NCBI RefSeq assembly: GCF_047663525.1
Contig: NC_092604.1
Coordinates: 13,379,501 to 13,443,500, forward strand
Source of the DNA: Anas platyrhynchos
Lineage: Eukaryota > Chordata > Aves > Anseriformes > Anatidae
Direction: 5' to 3'
Length of the DNA stretch: 64,000 nucleotides
A program made the translations under genes and the position numbers. The notes beneath the pieces are model-generated. The model was not told where the DNA came from. It saw only the letters and a program-made list of their open reading frames with translations, and made no database searches. Each line of letters opens with the position of its first letter. The first letter of the stretch is position 1. Shown here in pieces: positions 29,801 through 39,400 of the stretch.

Positions 29801-30286
29801 AGATGCTTACATGTCTACAATTTCAAGAAATGAACTCCAGCCTATTAAGTAAGTATATGTCAAGCCTTTTTCAATTATTATTCTATTCGCAAAGTTTCTT
29901 TGAACATATGAATAACCATCTTAGATGAATGGGCATTTGTATTGCCGCTACAACCATCCCTGAGTAAATAGGAAAAGAAAACTGAAAGTGGCTTTATTTC
30001 TGCTAGAATCATTTCTCTCTGTGGCATGCTAAACAGATTAGGGTATCTCTTACGTGAAACTGGCCTTTTGCAATCTTCTTCTGAAAGGCTATGAAAATAA
30101 ATGAATGTCTGATTCTTTGTTTTCACTGTCATCTAGCAGGAAACACGAAATTATCCAGAATCTTATCCTCAGCTGCCAAGAGATGAGACGGTGGAGAACC
30201 CTCACCTCCAAAAGCACATTTTGGAGCTGGCTTCCATACTGGATGTTAGAAATGTTTTCATGGAAAACACTCTCGACGACTATTAA
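5837..30286 (+). CDS. SCAI: SCAI, suppressor of cancer cell invasion (5'-partial, last 16 coding exons)
   Basis: SCAI is a nuclear cofactor that represses MRTF/SRF transcription and also acts with 53BP1 in DNA double-strand-break repair; this is family knowledge. Coding exons: 5837-5968, 12418-12513, 13144-13230, 13816-13914, 15233-15329, 16686-16784, 17560-17712, 18555-18656, 19375-19476, 20026-20104, 22201-22300, 22768-22849, 27125-27197, 28552-28725, 28920-29020, 30140-30286. All are bounded by AG/GT and their phases match. Together they encode 573 residues plus a split first codon, against 606 in human SCAI, so only the N-terminal exon or exons are missing. The translation begins TEFALKEIMSSGGAEDD and ends with FMENTLDDY before TAA at 30284-30286, and resembles human SCAI nearly throughout. 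It forms the single SCAI-family domain, with no signal peptide or membrane segment seen. Introns of 6.4 kb (5969-12417) and 4.3 kb (22850-27124) are the largest. GOLGA1 follows in the same direction. The last exon has a tandem TAGCAG acceptor. Confidence 0.96.
15478..15501 (+). repeat. Poly-T tract, T24, in a SCAI intron
   Basis: This is an uninterrupted run of 24 T between two SCAI coding exons. It is more than 1.1 kb from the next acceptor, so it is not a polypyrimidine tract. On the opposite strand it is a poly-A run, possibly the worn tail of an old retroposed copy, but no element body is recognisable beside it. Confidence 0.8.
22173..22200 (+). promoter_or_regulatory. SCAI: Long polypyrimidine tract and acceptor of the 22201 SCAI exon
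   Basis: A run of 17 T (22173-22189) is followed by ACCGTGTGTAG and the exon start at 22201. The tract is unusually pure. The tract-to-AG distance is normal, so the site should be a strong U2AF-type acceptor. The homopolymer is also a likely length-variable site between individuals. Confidence 0.55.
24351..24365 (+). repeat. Poly-G run G15 preceded by T8
   Basis: Eight T are followed by 15 consecutive G inside the 4.3-kb SCAI intron (22850-27124). Such a run can form a G-quadruplex on the transcribed sequence and is prone to sequencing-length error. No gene feature is attached to it. Confidence 0.8.
24604..24622 (+). repeat. (AT)n microsatellite
   Basis: About eight AT dinucleotides lie in the same SCAI intron, shortly after an A-rich stretch. 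It is an ordinary simple repeat and likely polymorphic. Confidence 0.75.
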
Positions 30287-32300
30287 AAAAAACTGTCTTA
30301 CTGCAAAGGGGTTTCCCTGGCCACAGATTTTGAATGGTGCAGTTTTCTAATGTGAAAATCATAAAAGGAAGTACTTGATTTTATTTTTAAACTTAGGACC
30401 ATTATTTTAAAAAGTAACAATAAACAGCTGTTAGGTTAGCTGTTCCATTCTGTATGGGGTCAATTTTATAAGCAGAAGTTTTCATGTCTTGTAAATGTTA
30501 AACTAAAGAATCACTAGAGGTTTATTTGTGGTCTTGTGGATATCAACCACATTTCCAACAGCTAATCCTAAGCATATACGTATTATTGGTTACCTTTAGC
30601 CCACATTTGTGGAAATTCTTTATTTTTATACAAATTTTAAAAAATTGGAAAAAATCAATAGAAAAAAAAAAAAAACACAACACAATATTTTATCCCCAAA
30701 GAGTCTGGATCTGAAATGGCAAAGGTGGAACAACACAGTGCAAACCAACAATAGCAATAATACAGAGTCCTTCATAACAAATATATTTTTTCAGTCTTAG
30801 GCGAGTAAGTAGACAAAACTGTGGAAGATTAGGTAGTATTTGGATGCAGCAGGTTTGAAATTAAGTTGTAAAGAAATTAATGCTCCCTTTAAATTCGACA
30901 CAGCAATTTATATATAAATTTGTACTGCTGACCAATTTCCACTCTGCCTGGCTGGGTAGGTGGTTAGCAGGTTAATAAATTAGAAACTAAGAAAGCTAGC
31001 CCCCTTCTCTCAGTGTAATAAGGATCATCTTGCCATTTGTATTGCTGCCATGATTTTCTAGGAGAGGGCATTCTTCATTTTAAGATACTACACAGAGATC
31101 TTTAAATTTTCAGCAGGTGTGGTCCCCTATTTTCTTTGTGTGGATGAAATGCGAGGCTCCCGCAGTGTCACTAGTCCCTGGTTGGAGTTGAAAGAATGCC
31201 CCATAAAGCACTGAATACAAACAGCCCCTTCCAGACACTCATTTATCAGACCAGTCTGTGCTGGATCCCCGTGCCCAAGGAGAGATGCTGGTGCTCCTCT
31301 TGCACATTAAAGGAAGTGGGTGCTGCCATAAAGCCCTGTTAGTGTTTTGAGTGCCCAGCATTGCATCTCGGTCCTTTCTTTGAACCAGTAAAACTGGGGG
31401 GCTGTGGTTATGTTTGGCAGAACTATGGGCTCCCTCAGACGTGGTATGTGAAGGAGTACAGTGGCCTTTGCAAAGGCACTTGCTGGAGAAGGCTGCTCTG
31501 ACTGCTGGGAAAGGTTACTGCCTGCCTCATTTGGACTGTACCGCCTGCTTTGCAAAGCTAGAGCACCTCCTGCAACTCCTGACAGTGAAAGCATGATCAG
31601 AGGGAAGGAAATGAAAATATTTTAATTAAATAAGCCAATGTTTGCTGTTCCATATACTAGAAAAGAAGCGAAAGAACAAGTCTGATCAGTTCTTTTCATG
31701 TTGAACCCCAGCCAGGCCTCCATTTTTGTTGGGGAAAAAAAAAAAAAAAGGTGACTACCATAGTTACTACAGTAGACTTGTTTGTAGTGCTGTCATACAA
31801 AGTGTGATCTACTCAGCTGGAATAGTGCAGGGCAGCACATCAGCACTGATACGCCCTCATTCAGCTGAAGAGAGCACAGTGTGGAATAGCAGGAATTGCT
31901 GGAGTGGAGGTGGGAAGTTTGTATGAGGGTTCTCTGTATCTGGGCTGTAGCTGATGCAACCCATTCTTTGCTTTCCCAAGTGTTAAAAAAGAAAAAATGT
32001 GTTTGTTCTAAGCAGTCTTGAAGCTATTATGTTGCCCCCACCATCACTTGGTGCTGCTCTTCTTGGACTATGGCAGGACTTTGTTACATGGAATGTGGAG
32101 TTTATTTTAAAGAGTGTGTGTCTGTGTGTGTGCATGTGTATTCTAGGCGTTTGTGTGTATATGTACAATACGCATACATCTACTGGCTGGTGTAAATTGT
32201 AAATATGTATATATGTATAGGTACTTGTATATGTATTAAAAAGTATGAAACAGTACAATGTCTATATACAAAATTTATATATACACACATACGCCATTCT
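30287..32300 (+). other. SCAI: Probable SCAI 3' UTR
   Basis: This follows the SCAI stop codon. It is AT-rich, with T-rich and A-rich runs and no conserved open frame. Canonical AATAAA hexamers lie at 30419-30424 and 30974-30979, and ATTAAA forms occur further on, so several poly(A) sites are possible. The end given is only my estimate: it is where a TG- and TA-rich stretch (about 32110-32290) closes. Sense-strand open frames here are shorter than 70 codons and not protein-like. Confidence 0.45.
32108..32290 (+). repeat. Degenerate TG/TA-rich simple repeat
   Basis: GTGTGTCTGTGTGTGTG is followed by GTATATGTA-like and TATATACACACATA-like words over about 180 bases. It is interrupted and has no single period. 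Such purine-pyrimidine alternation can adopt Z-DNA or cruciform shapes. If the SCAI 3' UTR extends this far, the UGUA/UAUAUGUA words would be candidate Pumilio-type or CFIm-type binding sites; that is inference only. Confidence 0.5.
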
Positions 32301-35300
32301 GGGTGCATTCCACAAAGTGTACCGGATCATTTGTGGTTGTAGTAAAGGTAATTGCTCTTCTGCCATTGTAATTCTCTGTTTTCATGGACTTGCACTTGGT
32401 CCTTGAAGTAATTCAGATCTGATTTCAGGTACAGGAGGCCTCAGTTAGCCAGGGGGAATGAGTACTCCTGTACGTAGTGATTAGATTCATAGATTCTTAA
32501 CTGTGAAGCTGATGATCTGCCTTTTCTCCTGGTAGGAGGTCCCCAGATATTAAAATGTGGGATTGTATGGGGAAGCTGAAAATAGTGAAAGCCTTTAATG
32601 CAGCAGCAAGGGATAGATACGCATTATCTGTTACCCCGTCTGCTGTTCCTCCTCCAGCAGTGTTCAGCTTGCACGGGAGAGGGGAATTCAGGTTTCCCCA
32701 GCTCACTCCCTTCCAGTCAAATGCTTTTGTTTTGCTTTAGCTCTTGCTTTTATGAAGCTGTTCTCATTTTGGCTCCGTGTATCTGGACAATAGTATGCTA
32801 ATTCTAAGCATGGGCGTGATGATTCCATCAGCGTGGGCTGGTGACCCTCTGTGGGATGTTGTTACCTGACTGGGGAAGCCTTGGCAGACTGCGAGTCTTC
32901 ACTTCAGCTGGGCTGAAGCAAGGAGTCCTTGCTTGTGATCTGGGAGGCTTCTAATCCACTGTTCAGCCCTGAGAAGAGGTTTTGTTTGCTTGTTACCAAC
33001 GTAGATCTAATCAGAGGAGAATGCGCTTTAAAAAAAATCAACAACAAACAAAACAACAAAGCAAAGATTAAGAAAAAGCTAGAATACATGAGGAGAATTT
33101 AAGGCTTTTGAAATGAGTTCAGAAGTTGAACTTCTTAACAGCATTGACTGTCCAAGTCCAAAATTCATTCTGGAAGTCCCTCTTTCTCTTCTTACCTCCT
33201 GACCTTTGCTTCAGAAGGTTTGCTGCTGACAAGAGTATTCAGAGATACCGATTTTACTCCTGTTGTGTTAGTAGGAGTACTTTTTCTTTGTAAGAAAAAG
33301 GCTGATACCTTCTGTCTGCTCTAGTTGTAGATAGGATGAGTATCTAATCTTGGATTTTGAGCCAGCCCCCTCCCTTCTGGCCCAAAACAACTGCTTTCAA
33401 GATGAAAATATTGCTATTTTCCCTCCTTGTCTTGTTTGAACTTACTAAGTCATTCTAAACTTGTGCTACTGTGTGCTGTGTGCCGTGGTTGTAGGTACCT
33501 TCTCTATGTATGCTTGTATGTACTGAAGAAAAAATTGGTTTGTGTATCTAGCAGTCCTCATTGGAAGCGAAGGAAAGACTGAACCATTTTTAAGTGAGAA
33601 CAGATCCTTTTCTTCTCAGGCCTAATGCCTTCCCTCTTGTCTCATTAACCCTTTCTTCACATATAACTACATTGCATATGTTAGTGGATAAGACTAGTCA
33701 CCACCAAGCAATACTGAACTAAAAGGGTCAATTTTGTATGTAATATACTAAGAGAGGAAAATGTGAGCTGTACTGAATGTCTCTGTCAGACTACTTCTGC
33801 CTAGCTCCCGACTTACTGCATGTGATACGTTCAAATTAATCCTACTTCCACAGGAGGCACCTCTATTCCTACTCCTCTGTTCAAACTGGCTTCAGAACAT
33901 CTAGGTTAGTGTTGTTGCCTTCTGTTTCTTCCCTGTCTGACTTCCCAGAATAACAGTGAGAGGGGAAGAGAGGGTCATGAATCGTTACAGCTCTGTGTTT
34001 AACTACTTTTGGGATGTCATACATCGTTTTCTCCATGCACAGCTAAATGGAGCGCTAGCTTCTGCAGGCTGTGTGAACTGGAGTTGCTCCCCTGAGTGGT
34101 TTCTTGAAAAGCTTCAGGACTTTGTTTGGGTAATTTGTCAAAACAGTAGCTGTAAGGTCGTGACTTATTAAAACTCTCAAGACAGGGAGATGTGCAGAGA
34201 TGTCTTTTAAAGACTGTATGAAATAGATGAGGAAAGGGAATTAGACTTAAGGTAATCATCTTCAAAAGCTACAACTTCAGTAGCTTTGGTCAGGCTTCCC
34301 TTCTAAGGATGGAAGTATTGCTCCATCATTCATCCACAGGCATGCTGTTGTGAAGTGCCTCCCCCTGCTTTGCCTTCTTCCTTGCGCTGTAACTCCACGC
34401 TATGCCTGAAATCTGCTTTTTCCTGAAAGCTAAAAAAAAAAAAAAAGCTTGGAATCTGTCTAAACAACTTGTTTCCCCCCTCTCTTGAGGCTTCTTTTGT
34501 AAGATCTTTAGCTACATTAGATTCTTCAGTAGATGTTCTTACTACAGATCACTGATGAGGCAGTGGCACAGCCCTCGCTTAGTCCTGCCCGTTCCAGGCC
34601 CAGAGGCTTGGGTGCGAGCAGCTGATCTGCGATGGCTGCTGCAGTTCTGTGACTGAGGGAGCTCCGCAGATGGTGCCAGAAAGGGAATCTAACCAGCAAG
34701 GGAAAAAGCTAACGTCCGCAGCTGGAAGCTCTCCCTGCTGACGTTAGCCTGGTGTCAGCCTCAGTGTGAGGGAAACTGGTGCAGAGGATGGGGCAAAAAT
34801 CCGCGGAGTAGAGAAAACATATTCCTGAGATGGCTCCTGCGTTTTCTAATATCGTTGACTTCTAGAGCAACTTTGGTACTGTGACCAAATCTATTGTAAG
34901 GGGTTCCAAGATTTGGATGTCTACAAATAGAACCAGGAAGGAATACATCAAACAAATGTCTGCTTTATATTCAAGAATGAAAGTAAAGCTACTTTTTTTT
35001 TTACTTTTTATTTTTTATTATTAATTATTATTATTATTATTATTTTTACCACCAAACCATTCCTCTACTGAGACAGAAAAGACTGAGTTTGAGATTTCTG
35101 AATTTGACAGATATTTTGGAAAATGAAGGACTGTCTCTGCGTTCCGATTGCTGCATTAACGAGCCAGCTGCCCTGAGCATGCATAGGTGTTTCTCTTAAA
35201 GATCCTGGTTTCATGTTTAGAGCAGATTTCAACTGCTACGTGCTGGTCCCAAGGCGTTCGTTAGCTATTTAGATCTTTCTGGATCTAACAGCAGCTCTTT

Positions 35301-35380
35301 GTTCAAGAATAAAAGCCTGGTTTGACTATCTGCCCCCTTGCCTTCGCGGATTTCTTTTGGCGTGTGTTTTGTTCTCAGTT
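32301..35380. other. SCAI-GOLGA1 intergenic stretch with no gene seen
   Basis: I see no exon, RNA gene or clear transposon on either strand. Contents are ordinary mixed DNA with an A15 run near 34432-34446 and an (ATT)n-rich stretch at about 35018-35046. The distal part could still be SCAI 3' UTR. The right end grades sharply into a CpG island. Confidence 0.5.
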
Positions 35381-35472
35381 CCCAGGGGTGAGGGGCAGGA
35401 TCCTGCAGCCCCGGGCTGAGCCGGGACGCGGGGGGGGCGGGCGGGGAGGGGACGCGGGGCTCGGCCGGGGCA

Positions 35473-35522
35473 GGAGGAACGAGGGGGAGGAGGAGGAGGA
35501 GGAGGAAGCAGGGGGGGGGGGG
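35473..35522 (+). repeat. GGA-rich purine tract ending in a G-run
   Basis: Repeated AGG units run into a long G-run at the left edge of the GOLGA1 CpG island. Several closely spaced G-runs give potential for stable G-quadruplexes on the plus strand. It lies some 900 bases upstream of the GOLGA1 start codon. Confidence 0.7.
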
Positions 35523-35904
35523 CTGTGCCCCGAGGGCCAGGTGCTGCGCTGAGCGGTTGTGTAGTGATTGGTTTAAAGGTGTTTTACAGCCGTGTGCCCG
35601 TGTATCATATTTTGGTAACAAAGCAGATTATTTTACTTTAAGAACACAAAGATCTATAAATAAACTTGTTTTGGAGCAACCAGCCGTTCTGTGCTAGGGC
35701 TCTGTAACTCGCCGAAGCGCTGTGTGAGGGCAGCCTGCTGCCAAGGGAGGAGCCGGGCGGGGCTGCGGGGCTGCGGGCAGGGCCGGGCGGTCAGGAAGCG
35801 GCGGGGACCGGGCGGCGGGGCCGGGGCCGGGCAGGGACCGGGGCTGAGGGGAGGCCGCGGCCGGGCCGGGCCCTGCTGGGGGCCGGGGCCGGGGCCCGCC
35901 CACG

Positions 35905-35914
35905 GCGCATGCGC
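35905..35914. promoter_or_regulatory. NRF1-type palindrome GCGCATGCGC
   Basis: The perfect palindrome GCGCATGCGC, followed by A, matches the core of the NRF1 consensus. It sits within 25 bases of two ETS-type CTTCCGG sites (35929 and 35947) in the GOLGA1 island. NRF1 plus ETS is a frequent pair in TATA-less housekeeping promoters. Confidence 0.55.
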
Positions 35915-36435
35915 AGCGTCCCTCGGCGCTTCCGGCCCGCGCGGCGCTTCCGGGTCGGCGTCTCCAGGGGAGCGGCGGCGGCCGCGGGGTCCCGGCGGTG
36001 GCGGGCGAGGAGAGGCGAGGCCGGGGGCGGGGGCGGCGGGGCGGGAACCGGGGGCTGGGGGGCCGGGGAGCCGCGGGCCGGGACCCGGGGAGGCAGGCGG
36101 CGGGGCCGGGCCGCGGGGCCGATCGGTGTCCGCGGGCCCGCGGCTGCCTGGGAGCGGGGCGGGGGCGGCGGGGCCGGGCCGGGGCCTCCCTCACGGCCCC
36201 GGGGCTGCGCGGTGAGACCGCCCCGGGGGGACCCTGACCCTGACCCCCCCCCGGCCGTACCCTGCAGGCGCTGCCGGGCCGCGGGGCTCCCATGGGCCGG
36301 GAGGCTCCGTGACGCCGCGAGGACGGGGCTGGGAGCTGAAGCCCGGCACCGGGAGGCGCAGCGCGGAGCTCGGAGCGTTACCGGCGGCTGTGGGCAGCGC
36401 CCGGCCGCTGCGGCACCCGCGGGGAGCGAGGAGCG

Positions 36436-39400
36436 ATGTTCGCGAAGCTGAAGAAGAAGATCGCGGAGGAGGCGGCCGTGGCCCCCAGGGCGGGGGGCGC
36501 CGCCCGGATCCCCCGGTCCATCAGCAAGGAGTCCATAACGTCCGTGGGGGCGGACTCGGGAGATGACTTCGTGAGTTCAGCGCCTGCCGCGGTTTGGTTC
36601 CTCCCCGCAGCCTTGAGGCTGTGGCTTTGGTGGCCGCGGGTTCTGAGTGTGCCCCGCGAGGTGTCTGCGTGTCGGGTGTCTGTAGGTGTGCGCCTCGATA
36701 CGGGGATGAGTCATTAGTTGGAGGCAGCTTAGGTACTAATGAGGAAATGTTGGTGTGTTTACTACAGCACCTCCTAGTTTACTCACGTATACAGGAGTTA
36801 CAGAGCTGTCTCAGTACAGAGCACTGCAAAGCAGTTATAAAACTGAGCAGATGCTAAATGGGCAAACACGTAAGGTGCCTGTTCGTGAAGCTGATTACTT
36901 GAAGCGAGCTGGATACAGGTTAGCTGTGATCTCGCCGTGCACCTGCATTTGCCTCCTGACTAGCCAGCACGCTGTGTAACTGCTGAGAGCACACGCTCGG
37001 TATTGTTGCACGCAGAGCATTGTAGTACCTCCCATGTTCTGCTCAAGCTGTCATTTGTTATAAATCGTTGCTTAAGCAGTCTGCATAATTCCAGGTGTGA
37101 AGGGATTAAATGAGTGCTGCAATGCTCTGGCACCTTGGTGGAGCACTGTTTATCATCCTAGAGTCTGTATGTGACAGGATCGTTTTGTCTGTATTTGTAA
37201 GTTACACGAGTGTTCTTCTTCTGTCAAGGCTTCTGATGGAAGCAGCTCTAGAGAGGATCTTTCATCCCAGTTGTTCAGAAGAAATGAACAAATAAGAAAG
37301 CTGGAGATCAAGCTGTCTGGTATGTGTCTTGATGCGTATAAAATCCTATTAGAAACTATTTCCTTTCAACTTAAGTGTTTAAATTTATTTAGAATGTACG
37401 TTTGGTTTGAACATTGATGGATGACTTCTACTGATTCCTCGATGCATTGATGTGCTCCTTTGGAACAGCTGGGGTACCTTCTGTCCCCGTGCCTCAAACA
37501 GTGTTTCCCACTTTTATTTTAATATTTTTATGTAATGGTTCATGTCTCTCCATATCTAAGACTTCTGGTGTTGACGGTATCACAGTTGAAATGAAGAAAA
37601 AGCAGAGATTTGAGCATAAAACAGTCTTGAGGCTGTTTTTCTTTCTAAGGTGGTACCTTGATCTGTAGAGCCGTTGTAAGGGCTGTGCTCTACGACTGTT
37701 TCCATTCCTGCTGCATGGAGTGGGTCAGAGACTAGGCTGAGCTGTTACAGCTCCTTCCCAAAGGTCAGAGACGGCCTTAGGAAATAAGGAGAGGTTGTAG
37801 CCAGATGAAGATGGGCTTTTTATAGCCAGATGTGGGGATAGTTTGCCATTCTCTGGTACTGCCCTTTTTTGTGTAAGTAGCGTGCTGAGGACAGGTCCCT
37901 CCTGTTTGTACCGGTCATTTTCCCTATGGACAGTATAGAATTAGTTGCTTGTGTTCATTGTTACAGTCACCCAGGTTTTCCTCAGCAGGAATGATTTTCT
38001 GGTTGAGAAAATCATTGTCATTTTCCACTCATCCTTTTTTCTTTTTTTTTTTTTCCCTTTTTCTTTTTTTTTCTATTTGATTTCTTTCCCTAATGTCTGT
38101 CCATTCCTGGTCTGTGCTTCTCCCTCCTCACACAAGATTATGCTGATCAGATCCGAAACTTGCAGAAGATAAAAGAGAAGCTTGAGAATGCATTAGAAAA
38201 GCATCAGGATTGTACGTATTTTTCTCTCTCTCTTTTAAGTTGAAAACTGCTATGATTTAAATACAGCTGAAAAGAAACAATTTTGATTGTTTTAAACATT
38301 GCAAACTGTGTGCCTGTGGGTTGGCTGACGAATTAAATTGTTAATACGCTCTTTTTGGCAAATTTGGGGCTAATATGCAGGAGAGACTTTTTTGAAGCCT
38401 ACAGCTTTGTTATAACCCTGTGAGAAACGATACTTGTATCTTTGTTATTTCTGGAACTTGTTTGATGTGCAAGCAGTGTGATGTAAATGACGTAGAAATT
38501 TCAGAAGCCGCTGATGGGTTTTTAACACAGTTGGTGATTCTCTGTTGATAGCCTCCATGAGGAAGTTTCAAGAGCAGAATGAAGCTCACCAGGCCAACCG
38601 AGCCAAGATGGCTGAGGGAATGGCTTTGGCCTTAGAAAAAAAGGACCAGGTAACAGAGTTTGAACAGCTCGGGTTTTGACTGTCTGTGCATGACATTGAT
38701 GTTTCAGATAGGTGTCACCATTAATTAAAGTAGTTGTTCTGCATTGTGTTCGATTAGTGTGACAAAGTTTAAAAACAAACAAAAAAAGGTGTAGTGCTTG
38801 TCGTTTTTCTGAGTCTTCTTAATGTTTTTAATAAGAGCCCACAAAACTTTCTAATGTTAAGTTCTCTTAATGTTTTTAATAAGAGCCCACAAAACTTTCT
38901 AATGTTAAGTTCACACTTGTAAGATTCCACTGCAGTAGACCTGTTGTCATTTTTGCTTTATTTAGAATAATACCTTTATATGCAGGTAACATAGATTATT
39001 CCACAGCTTTTATATATTGAAATATTACCTGTTTTTTTGGGGTGATTACTGTGTTTTTTTTAATCATTTCCACAACTTACCAGTATCAGTAACTTTGTAT
39101 CAGTACAATTTTTTTTTTTTTTAAACTATAATTGTTCTCCTTTAAAGTCTGCAGCTGGGTTTTGATTTTTCTTCTTTCTTTCTTGTTCAGGAGTGGATGG
39201 AAAAATTGGGTCAAGTTGAAAAGGTAATTAAGCTTTTCTTTTGTTTTGTATTTTTAAACAGCACCCACAGGCTTTCTACAGCTCAGCTCTGTTCAGCTCT
39301 TTTTAATATTTGATCATTGTTCAGTGGGTGGGGCCAGAGATTTACCAGCTCCGGTGCTTTATGAAATGTTTCTGGAATTAATTTTCAATGCAGAAAAAAA

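Larger units (their letters stand above)
35381..36640 (+). promoter_or_regulatory. GOLGA1: CpG island and promoter region of GOLGA1
   Basis: Base composition switches from AT-rich to very GC- and CpG-rich near 35380 and returns near 36640, spanning GOLGA1 coding exon 1. The core holds an NRF1-like palindrome (35905-35914) and two CTTCCGG ETS-type sites (35929-35935 and 35947-35953). No TATA box is evident in the core. This is the pattern of a dispersed housekeeping promoter. The transcription start cannot be fixed from sequence, but the ETS/NRF1 cluster suggests about 35950-36100. Long open frames on both strands here are a by-product of GC richness. Confidence 0.8.

Noticed and set aside
35691-36293. 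Open frames of 170 to 200 codons on both strands of the GOLGA1 CpG island
   Set aside because: They overlap on opposite strands, are composed almost only of Gly, Ala, Pro and Arg, and arise because GC-rich DNA has few stop codons.
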